Part shown: one piece after another, positions 9,787 to 19,664 of the stretch
How positions within the stretch are numbered: position 1 is the first letter of the stretch
Layout of the letters: each line of letters begins with the position of its first letter
DNA from: Dendrocalamus latiflorus
Lineage: Eukaryota; Streptophyta; Magnoliopsida; Poales; Poaceae
Assembly (NCBI GenBank): GCA_017311315.1
Contig: CM029654.1
Span: forward strand, 24,945,879-25,009,878
Length of the DNA: 64,000 bases
Direction: 5' to 3'
Made by a program: the position numbers and the translations under genes
Notes under the pieces: model-generated
Databases searched by the model: none
The model's input: only the letters and a program-made list of their open reading frames with translations
Told to the model about the DNA's origin: nothing

Positions 9787-11788
9787 ATGACATTAGTTCA
9801 TGATCTTTGGGCTCCGAGTAGTCAGAGTGCTATGTCAGGGCCGGTTTTGCCAGTATTTGAGGTCGATGATTTTGAGTTGAGACCTGGTCTGATTGCCTTG
9901 ATTCAGGAGACCCGTTTTGGAGGATTACCTACTGAGGACCCTTATGAGCATATTCGCATATTCTTGGAGTATTGTGATACAGTCAAATATCATGGGGTTT
10001 CTCAGGACACTATCAGATGCAGATTATTCATATTCTCTTTTCGAGATGGTGCTCGTACCTGGTTTTATTCTTTGCCATCGAGGTCATTCACTTGGGATCA
10101 GCTGTCATGTGCTTTCTTAGAGAGATACTTTCCGCTATCCAGACAGTTTGAGATCCGTGATCAGATCTTCAGTTTTGCTCAGCTTGATGGAGAGAGTTTG
10201 TATGATGCTTGGGAGCGATACAAGGCTTTGCTCAGGAGATGTCCTCACCACGGTCTAGAGAGATGGCTTGTTCTGCAGATTTTCTACAGAGGCTTGACAT
10301 GTGCCACACGATCTTTGGTTGATGCAGCAGCTGGTGGAACAATCACAAACAGGACACTTGATGATGCATTCACTCTCATTGAGAACATGGCTTCCCATCA
10401 ATTCCAGTGGTACAATGAGAAGCCTTGTTCGGATTCTTTGACAGCTAGAGTGCATGCACCTGAGCATCATATGGATCAGTACAATTTGAGCTCTAGTCAG
10501 CCACATCCTTCTCTGTCATCACACCAGCATAGTTTTCATTCCACTACTACACCTCAGCAGCAGTTACCTACTCTTCATCATGATCAGATTTATAGCCCCG
10601 AGCTGTCTGTTTTGCATACATCTCATCTGGAGTCACAGTTATGTGGTGTGAAGACTTTGATGACCCAATTGCATGATCTTAGAGAGGCTATGCGCACTTT
10701 GACTTCCCGTTGTGACAGTTTGGCATCCTCACAGTCTTACCCGAGTTCTCTAGCTCACTACCAGTCTGTCACCACGGAGAGCGGTACGACTTTTGTTGAG
10801 CCTACTCCACCTACTCCACCAGTGCTTCAGCACAGTCAGCCTACAGCTTCTAGACATCCTCCACGTCATCACCATAAGATGCCATCTACTCAGTCTCCTA
10901 GTCAGTGCTACAGGATAGATGAGATTGATGAGCTTATTCCTGAGACGACTTTGAGTACCATTGATACACACCTCTTTGAGTCGGATTCTATATGTGACAT
11001 GGTTGAGCTTCAACGGATTATCTTTGATGACGATGATATCACTCCTATGGTGCATATGGTAGCTCACACTGACGCCATCCTTCCAGACTCAGTACTTCAG
11101 ATTGATGATTTTTTCATGGATGAGCCTAAGTTAGAGGCTGTTAGCTTTGATGTGGAGGACTCTCACTGCTTTGACCTCGATCCTGTGCTTCTTGAGACCA
11201 TTATGGAGAGATTCACCTTTGAGGATGTGGGCCACTTAGATGATTATTTGATCTTTGAGCCCGAGATGGAGATATTCATTCTTGATGATGAGGGGGCTGC
11301 TTCCGATGTCGAGGAGGAGCATATTTCTATTGATCCACCACTAGCTACTTCCTTCGTCGACATCGCCCCTCGGAGGTTTCTACTACCGTGCATTCTACTT
11401 CATCTACACTTCAGGTAGTTTGGAAACTCTTCTACGATTATCTAGGTTTGACTTCTTTGGCTTAGATGAGACATATTCCATTGATGATGTTGTTCCTACC
11501 TCCTATGTTGAGACCTGTAGTCCTCATGATGTACCTTATAGATATGCTTGTGTGATTGGATATTCTATTGATAACTTCAATGGCTTCAACCCTGTCACAT
11601 ATACATGCCATATCTTTGAGGTTATTTGTAGGGTTTCACTTGTGTACCATCGACTACGAGCGGACATGGTTCGAGTCGATATTCCTTGGGATCCAGGTGG
11701 ATTTCGAGGCATGTTGTTTCATGAGGAGGGCGGACATGTTCCTTTTCCATGTCTCGTCCTTGGCCTTCCTCCCGCTACATCCAAATGA
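9787..11788 (+). pseudogene. gag: Gag-like protein of B1 (frameshifted copy)
   Basis: The ATG at 9787 opens a frame of 543 codons ending at 11418. Relative to B3 it lacks one G near 11372 and one base near 11443, so the last part is out of frame, and the remainder is open only in pieces (11420-11788). The first 200 residues are a retrotransposon Gag core closely matching element A, with the shared CPHHGLERWLVLQIFY segment. The middle is Ser/Gln/His-rich and the C-terminal part acidic. No zinc knuckle is present. The deletions could be real or consensus errors; apart from them the copy is nearly identical to B2 and B3. Confidence 0.85.
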
Positions 11789-11861
11789 GCTTCTCTTTTT
11801 CCTTTTATTTCCATTTTGTTTGTTAGTTTCTCCTCTTTTCTTTTCTTTCTTTTTATTTCAG

Positions 11862-11942
11862 GTCCCGTGCTAGATCCTCATCCTTACATGTGCGAGAAGC
11901 CATGGGATGACTTGTCTACTTCCACTACATCATATATGCCCG
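11862..11942 (+). other. Exon-like 81-nt module, B1
   Basis: A 40-nt pyrimidine tract ending ATTTCAG precedes 81 nt with one open frame, ending CCCG before a GTGAGC donor-like site. Its right half aligns with the 80-nt module of element A, and both flanks are conserved. Confidence 0.45.
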
Positions 11943-11993
11943 GTGAGCTGTTTCTTACCCCTTTAAGCGCATTCTCGATTCATTGCTCAATTT

Positions 11994-12006
11994 AAGCTTG
12001 GGGGAG
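11994..12006 (+). other. Internal polypurine-tract-like site, B1
   Basis: AAGCTTGGGGGAG repeats the core of the 3' PPT about 1.2 kb upstream of it, as in element A. Confidence 0.55.
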
Positions 12007-12650
12007 ACTTGTATGTGTATGGATGATGTTCTAGCATGTTTGTATTATATTTGTGAGCATTTGAGCTTATTGTCGTGTAGATGATGATTTATGGTCATTC
12101 TTATGCTTGATGTTACGCTTGTGTTGATGATATATGACCTTTACTATTGCTCTCATGTTATGCTTGATTGTATATTTTGGTCATGTGAGCCCATGCTATG
12201 ATTAAACAAGAAAGGTCATACCGAAATTTCATTGAGCTATATTGTCACTAGTTTCTTGTATGTCTTAAGTCACTTGGCATCATATTAAAGTTTGAGCTTT
12301 GGTTATTATCCTTGATGTGCTTAGAAACCTTGTGATCCTATAGCATTTGATTCATTGCGAGTTACACATGTGTTTTGACCATTTGCAGATTGAATTGGTT
12401 CTAGTCATAGCCTCTTGAATGATTATATCTTAGTTTCATGCTTTGGCATATGTTTTTTAGATATTGATACTTTACTTGGGTGTAAAATTTGTGAAAAGGG
12501 TAGTCCTATCTTGAGCTAATAACTTGGTTGATTTAGCTAGGTATCCATGTCTCGAGACACGTGTTACTTAGCATTAATGAAAACCGGTTAAAGATGCTTA
12601 ATCAAAACTGAAAAAGGAAAAAAAAATGTTTTGTAATGTGTGAGTGTGAG

Positions 12651-12774
12651 AAATAAGTGACTATGTCACATTGGTTTGAAAATGTGTTGAATAAGTGGCA
12701 TTTTTGCCCAAGTGAAGTGTGAGTGAATAAGCGGCAAGTTTGCCCAAATGTTTGAATAAGTGGCACAAGTGCCC
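12651..12774 (+). other. Four tandem hairpin repeats, B1
   Basis: AATAAGTG/AATAAGCG repeats are each followed by an inverted repeat: GTGAC-TAT-GTCAC (12657-12669), GGCA-TTTT-TGCC (12697-12708), GGCAA-GT-TTGCC (12733-12744) and GGCAC-AA-GTGCC (12762-12773). The order and stem types match element A. Confidence 0.75.
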
Positions 12775-13217
12775 AATGTGTTCTAAAACTGCTAAAAATC
12801 AACAAAAATTAGGTATCATGGCTCAAGTGTGGACTTTTTCATAAATATCATGCGAGTATTAGTCTCTTTATCTCAAATAGCATATGCCTTAGCATGACCC
12901 TTTGCTATGCTCATTCTTGATGTTATACCTAGTTCCGATGCTTTACAATTTTGGTTGGATTCATGCGATCACTTGAGTGTATTTCAACACTTTTGTGTGT
13001 AACTTGATTTAGTCAAATGTTGTAGTTATCATTTGAGATCTTTGCTTGATTCATTCTCATCTTGGATGGTTCTCAAAACTCAAGTTAGATAATCACATTT
13101 CGCATTGTTGTATGTCACTTGATTTATTACATGCATTTAACTAGTCTTTTACCTCACGACTACTTGTTGTCCGGGTTCGATAATTCATGCCATTTACTTG
13201 AGGACAAGTAAACGTTT

Positions 13218-13230
13218 AAGCTTGGGGGTA
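13218..13230 (+). other. 3' polypurine tract of element B1
   Basis: AAGCTTGGGGGTA ends directly at the TG of the 3' LTR. Confidence 0.87.
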
Positions 13231-15355
13231 TGACATGCGTCATTTTTGCATATATTTACCCATCATTTTGCCCCATTATTTTTCGCATTTTAGGACCATT
13301 TATCATCATTTGCACTATTTTCTATGTTTAATTGCTCGAAATGGACCATTTTACATTTTTCTGTATTTTTCTGCAGGCCGGCGCGATCGAGGCGCATAAA
13401 CAACAAATCTGGCATTTCGGGACTGCTCCGTGCAGATGTGCGTGTCGTCACGGACACGTAGGATTTTTTCGCGATGAAATCGGAATTTCCAAGGGCCAGA
13501 ACAGAAGAAATGAAATGGGATAAGGACCTAGCTGTAAACCCTAGAAAATATTAGAGGGCTAATCTGCAAAAGGGAAAAATCCCCATCTCCTTCTTTTCCA
13601 TCAGCCGCCGCCAGGGAAGGAGGAGAGCCCGGTTCCAATCTCTGTGTCTCCCCTTTGCCTCCTTCTCCTCCCCCATTCTCTTCCTCCTCTCCGGCCGCCG
13701 GCGAGACCGGGCCGACTCACCGGCGCGCCACTCATTCGCCGCCCCTTCTCCTTACCCTTCTCCGGCCGCTCTTCTCCACGTCCTACCGCCTCCCTTCTCC
13801 TACCTCGGCCGCCGCCTCTTGTCGCTACTCCGGTGCGCCGCCTCCCCTGTTCATTCACCACCGCCCTCTTCCTCTCCTCGGTTCGGCCACCACCTTCGCC
13901 GGCCGCCAAGTGCCTCACTTCTTCCACCCGCCGCCTCTCTTCGCCTACCCCCACCGGCGCGCCGCCTCCCTTTCTCCACCGCGCCACCAAGCCTCCTCCG
14001 GTGCGCCATCCTTCCCTTCTGCACCTCCACCCGAGCGCCCCTCTCCTCCCGGCCTTCTCCATCCGTTGCTCCACAGCGCCGCTCCACTTCACCGGCCACC
14101 GTTTCCCAACCCTTCTCCTCCCTCTACGCCACCACTCACCACAGAGCACCGCCGCCTACTCCTCCGCAACCTCCCTTGCGCCGCCGCCCTCAACCGTGCG
14201 CCGTCGACCTCCATCAGCGCCGCCATCCCGACGCCAAGCTCGGCGACCACGACCCCGACTTGTTCCACACCGCCGACCTCTGCTACTCCACGGCTCCGCC
14301 GGCGCTTCAACCTCTCCACCGACGGCGGCGACTCCACTGCAGCACCAGCCGCCTCCCAGATCAGCGCCGCCGACATCACCACCTCCTCAACTTCTCTTTC
14401 TTCGGTTCATGCTCCAATTCTTCTTCCTTTCTCTATTTTCTGTTCTCAATTTCTGTTCAACTTTATTACTATTAGTGTTTGTTAATTTTTATTGCATAAT
14501 GGATGTTAACTTGTGATCTTTGATCTGTGTGATGGTTAATTTTGCACTGTGATGAATGTGTCCTGTTATTGTTATATATGTTCTGTTAGTTTGTCCTGTT
14601 CTGTACTTCTGTTATTGTGATAACTGTGCAATTTTTGTTCTATTAGTAGTATGGTCAGTGTGTGTGCTTCCTGTGTATCGATGTCTTGTGCTTGTCTTGT
14701 TGTTAGCGTAGTATATGTGTATGCTTGAGAGTCTCATCGAATTAGCTAACCGGCGACCGTTCCCCTCCTTGTGCTGTCTCAACCTTCCCTTTGCTGTCTC
14801 GACTCTCTCCTTTCTTCTCTTCGTGGTATGTCGATAGTTAAGTCTGCGCTCTTTGTAGTAGTTGTTTGTTTTGTGTTGTCGTGTCCCGTCGTCGTCTAGT
14901 TAGCCGTCGACCGTTTTCTCCCTCGTTCACTCTTGACTCCCTCCTTGCTTCTAGACTCCCCCAGTGCTTCTCGACTTTCTCTTTCTGTCTAGCGGTCGGT
15001 AGTTAGTTTGGTCGTCGGTCGGTAGTCGTGTTCGTTCGTTTAGTCGTCGTTTCGTTATCGTGCGTCGTTGTCGTTTGTGTAGTTAGTCGTTGTTTTGTTT
15101 GTTCGGTTGTACGACATCAATTCGTACGGTCGTTCGTCCCGTCGTCCTTCGATCGTTTAGTCGTTCGTTGTTTCTTCTTTGTGAGTTAGAGTTCGTTTGG
15201 TCGTTTTAGTTTAGTTTTTTCCCCCGTTTCGTTTGACCTAGCTTTAGCCAAGCATCGGTAGCCTCAGTCTAGTCCCTGTGGAGAACACGACACTCGCCGC
15301 TATTTCAGTGGCAACCCGTGCACTTGCGGGTGTGCTATTTTGCACGATCAAGTCA
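13231..15355 (+). repeat. 3' LTR of element B1
   Basis: This 2125-bp LTR differs from the 5' LTR by C at the position matching 8520, A at 14736 (GTCTCATCG), GTTATCG for GCTATCG, GTGTAG for GTTTAG, one T/C, and the loss of one GTCGTTTTAG unit. It is followed by the CCGCA target duplication and the resumed pol gene of A1. Confidence 0.93.
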
Positions 15356-15360
15356 CCGCA

Positions 15361-18300
15361 TGACCACCAAAAGGAGCAGAATGACAGTGAAAAATCACAT
15401 TTTGAACCTCCTCATGAGGAAGACAACGTCGAACAACCCCATCTGCACAATGCCTATACAGATATGGGTCATCCCAAAAGAACTTACGTGCCTCATGTGT
15501 GAATTTCCTACGCTGCTGATAGGAGAGATCAGGAGGGACTGCATTGCATACCAAGTAGTTCACTATGTCTGCATACCAAGGGGTTTTAGACTGAACAAGA
15601 GAAACTTCTGAAGTTATGGTCTCCAGGAAGAGAATCTTCAATTGGAAGAGTAGAGACTGGACCAAATGGGGCAATCTAGAAAGATGGTCAGCTACCAAGT
15701 TCTCAGCCCCCTTTTTATCTCTAATTTCCACATCAAACTCTTGCAGCAAAAGAATCCAACGAATGAGGCGAGGTTTAGCATCCTTTTTACTCAAAAGATA
15801 CCTAATGGCTGCATGATCTGTGTACACTATGCATTTTGAGCCAACTAGGTAAGATCTGAATTTGTCAAAGGCAAATACTACAGCTAGCAGTTCTTTTTCA
15901 GTGGTTGTGTAATTAATTTGAGTGTCATCTAAAGTCCTGCTAGCATAGTAAATGACATGCAAAGCCTTTTCATGCCGCTGCCCCAAAACAGCCCCCACAG
16001 CAAAATCACTAGCATCACACATAAGCTCAAAAGGAAGATCCCAATCAGGAGATTGCACAATGGGTGCAGAAATGAGGCAGTTGATCTTACTAAATGCATC
16101 CATGCAAGCCTCATCAAAAACAAAAGGGACATCGCAGCCCAAAAGATGAGTGAGAGGGCGAGCAATCTTAGAAAAATCCTTAATGAATCTGCGGTAAAAA
16201 CCAGCATGCCCCAAAAAACTGCGAACACCCTTCACATTAACAGGAGGGGGCAGGCGCTCAATCACCTCTACTTTAGCTCTATCCACCTCAATGCCTCTAG
16301 AAGACACTAAGTGACCAAGAACTATCCCTCTCTAACAGAAAATGACATTTTTCCCAATTAAGAACCAGATTTGCCTCAAGACAGCGCTGGAGGACAGTTT
16401 CAAGATTGGCCAAACAGCTCTCAAAGGTCTGCCATAAACAGTGAAATCATCCATGAAAACCTCCATGATTTTCTCAATAAGATCAGTGAAAATGGACATG
16501 ACACAGCGCTGGAAGGTCCCTGGGGCATTACAAAGCCAAATGGCAGCCTACGGTAAGCAAAGGTACCATAGGGGCAAGTGAATGTGGTCTTTTCCTGATC
16601 TGATGGATGTATAGGAATCTGCAGAAAACCTGAATATCCATCAAGATAACAGAAATAAGAATGACGGGCCAGTCTCTCTAGCATTTGGTCAATGAAAGGC
16701 AAAGGAAATGGTCCTTGCGAGTGGCCTTGTTGAGCTTCCTATAGTCAGTACACATGCGCCAGCCCGTGGTTGTTCTTGTGGGAATTAATCACCTTTTTCA
16801 TTGGCAACCACTGTTATGCCCCCTTTCTTAGGCACAACATGAATGGGACTGACCCACTGACTATCTGAAATGGATAGATGATGTTAGCATAGAAGCTTAG
16901 GATTTCTTTCTTGACAACCTCCTGCAAGTGAGGATTAAGCCTACGCTGGTGCTCACGAGTTGGCTTAGCATCATCCTCAAGGTGAATGGTGCATGCAGGT
17001 GGCTGGATCAATGCCCTTCATATCATCAAGAGTATCCAATGACAGCTCTATATTTACGAAGGATCTCAAGAGTTGATCAGCCTCTAAAGGTGTCAAATGG
17101 GCACTAACAATAACAGGACAGGTCTGATCTGGTCCAGAAATTCATATCTAAGATGATTTGGAAGTGGTTTCAGCTCTACCTTTGGGGCTGTGGGCTGCCT
17201 AAGGTCTGGGATTTGAGAAGGCTCTACAGGAGCATCAATGAGTGCCACATGATGAGAATCTGCAGCAGTGCACTCATCCTCAATTGATGTCACTTCCTCA
17301 ACATTTTCATATGTCTCAACAACACATTTGTCAACCAAATCAAGTGAGAAACACTGATCTGGACAGTGAGGAAGATGAGTGGGGTGCCTCATATCAAATG
17401 CTAGCTTCTCTTGACCAAATTGGAGAGTAAGCTTAGCATCTTTGACATCATGACAGCACCTGCAGTAGCAAGGAATGGTCTCCCAAGGATGACAGGTTCA
17501 CTTCTATCCTCCATCTCTAGGACAACAAAGTCTACAGGGAAGGCAAAGTGCCATACCACAGGACATCCACTAAAATACCAGCTGGGTGACGATATGTGCG
17601 ATCAGCCAACTGCAATCATGGCTGTTGGCTGCAGATCGCCCAAAGGAGCGCGTCACAACTGATAGAGGAGGACACTAACACTAGAGCCTAAGTCACAAAG
17701 AGCTCTAAAGTTCTTGGGCCTAAAATGCAAGGTATGCAAAGCTACCAGGGTCATCTAACTTAGGAGGTAGCTTATTCTGATGATTGCACTACACTCCTTA
17801 GTTAGAGTGACCACCTCAAGCTCATCCATACTCCGCTTCTTGGTAAGCAGCTCCTTGAAGAATTTGGCATACATAGGCACATGTAGGACAGCCTCTAGAA
17901 TGGGAATGGTGATCTGAACATCCTTCATCCTCTAGGAATTTAGCAAACTGCTTGTCCTCATTTGACTTTTCTAACCGCTCAGGGAATGGCAATTTGGGTT
18001 TTGTGGAAGGGACAGCTGCTGTAGTGGATGATGAGGGAATATCAGTGTTTTCTGGTGTGGAGCTGGGTTGGTGCAGATTCTGCTGCTGTGAGTCAGGATT
18101 TGCTTGCTGGACAGACCTAAAGACAGGGGGCACATACAAGGGTGGTGTTGGAAGAAGAGGTTCAGATGTGGTTTTACCACTCCTAGTAGTGATTGCTCCA
18201 CAATGGCCACGAGGATTGCCTCAGGCTGTGCAGGAAGCCTCCCAGGTGTGCTGGATGAAGCCTGTGATGCTTGCAAACTCTCCACACGACTAGCCAAATC

Positions 18301-19555
18301 AGTCAATTGAGTCTTTGCATCATTGTATTGAGCTTCCATCTTAGCTACATGTGATGCAAGGAGCTGTTCAATTCTGGTCAACTGATCTGATTGAGAAGTA
18401 GTAGGTGGAGGGTTTGGAACATGCATCATAGGTTGCTGAAATGAGGCATGTGAAGGGGCTTGCTGCTGCCTAAACCTTGTGCTGATGTTCCCACAGGGAA
18501 GATGACACACTAGGGTTGGTGTTCTTGTAAGACAAGTTTGGATGACGCCACCTGGGTTGTAGGTTTGAGAATACTGCCCATGTGATTGAGCATAGTTCAC
18601 TTCAGATGATTCAGCTGTGGAAGTTAAGGGCACTCAGCTGGAGTATGCCCTTGAGATCCACAAATCTGACATCCAGTGGCTATATGGGCTGAAGATGAGG
18701 GCATGAGCTGAGCCATTTGACGTGTGAGAACTTGAATCTGTGCAGATAAGGCATCATTAGAGCTCACCTCATAGATACCAGGACGTGGAGGAGCAGAAGC
18801 TCTCTCACTAGACCACTGAAAGTGGTGGGAGGACATACTCTCAATCAAGCTGAAAGCTTCATCAAGAGTTTTGTTCATTATGCCTCCTCCTGCTGCAGAA
18901 TCTACAAAGGCTCTTGTGTGGTGTGTAAGACCTTTGTAAAAAATCTGCAGCACCAGCCATCTTTCAAGGCCATGGTGAGGACACATCCTAAGCAGGGTTT
19001 GATACCTCTGCCAAGCATCATACAAACTCTCACCCTCAGATTGTGAAAACCTAGTAATCTGGTCACGCACTTCTGCTGCCTTGGAGGGAGGAAAATACCT
19101 CTCAAAAAAGGCCTGCAGTAGGTGTTCCCATGTGTCCTTAAGATGCAGGGGCAGAGAATGCAACCAAGTCTTAGCACCATCTCTAAGAGAGAAAGGGAAC
19201 AATGAGAGCCTAATGGCATCAGTTGTGACTCCATTGCACTTCAAAGTGTTGCAATATTCTAAGAAGGTGCGAATGTGTTCATTGGGATCCTCAGTGGGAG
19301 AACCTCCAAATCTGGTCTGCTGGACCATGGTGATTAGTGCAGGTTTGAGCTCAAAGTTGTTTGCCTGAATGGCAGGTTGGACAATTCCAGGGGCTATACC
19401 TTGGTCTCTAGGAATCCATAGGTCACGAAGAAGAGGCTGGGGGTTTGATCACCCATTTCTTCTTGATGGGGAGTTGATTTTCTCTCTTCAGCTTATGAAA
19501 AGTGCGCTCAATCTCAGGATCAAAAGGAGCCAACGAATGGTCTCCACTCCTGCGC
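15361..19555 (-). pseudogene. gag-pol: Gag-PR-RT-RNaseH and start of IN of unit A1, multiply frameshifted
   Basis: On the minus strand the Gag core is intact at 18624-19328, ending in the zinc knuckle region. Protease, RT and linker are broken into short frames (17971-18633, 17822-18139, 17093-17392, 16814-17011, 16421-16702). RT C-terminus, RNase H and the first half of the integrase zinc finger are one open stretch (15348-16307). RNase H acidic residues are visible in CDASDF, TEKE and YTDHA. The sense codons that are stops in A2 and A3 (Gag CAG near 19114, RNase H CAA near 15743) are intact here. The sequence also differs from A2/A3 by scattered substitutions, so it is a distinct variant that it shares with unit 0. 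Most lesions are single-base losses, often in short runs. Confidence 0.85.
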
Positions 19556-19640
19556 AAAGCTGAGAAGTCGGGCCGAAAAGGGAGGAAGGAAACTAAAGAA
19601 ATGACTTAGTCTATGGTCTAGCGCGATCACCAATATCTAG

Positions 19641-19658
19641 TCCCCGGCAACGGCGCCA
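19641..19658 (-). other. Primer-binding site, tRNA-Asp type (A1)
   Basis: Same 18-base tRNA-Asp complement as in unit 0, six bases inside the end of LTR2. The leader between it and gag is about 85 bp. Confidence 0.9.
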
Positions 19659-19664
19659 ATTTCT

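Larger units (their letters stand above)
11789..13217 (+). other. 3' non-coding region of element B1
   Basis: About 1.4 kb lies between gag and the PPT with no convincing ORF. In order it contains a long pyrimidine tract and exon-like module (11862-11942), a second AAGCTTGGGGGAG tract (11994-12006), a block TAGTCCTATCTTGAGC...AACCGGTTAA with a 12-bp palindrome (12500-12600), and four hairpin repeats (12651-12774). The same order is found in the 3' region of element A, so this region is homologous although the coding part between is deleted in B. Confidence 0.8.
7432..15355 (+). mobile_element. Element B1, gag-only non-autonomous LTR retrotransposon
   Basis: LTRs at 7432-9565 and 13231-15355 start TGACATGCGTCA and end AGTCA. 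The target duplication CCGCA is at 7427-7431 and 15356-15360. Inside are a tRNA-Asp PBS, one gag-like ORF, a 1.4-kb non-coding 3' region and a PPT. There is no protease catalytic site, RT, RNase H or integrase, so movement would need proteins in trans, most plausibly from an A-like element with the same PBS and PPT. The two LTRs differ by a handful of substitutions and a 10-bp tandem unit, so the insertion is young. Confidence 0.93.

Noticed and set aside
10255..10506. Antisense frames inside B gag (also 10750-11067)
   Set aside because: Shadows of the gag reading frame with no independent support.
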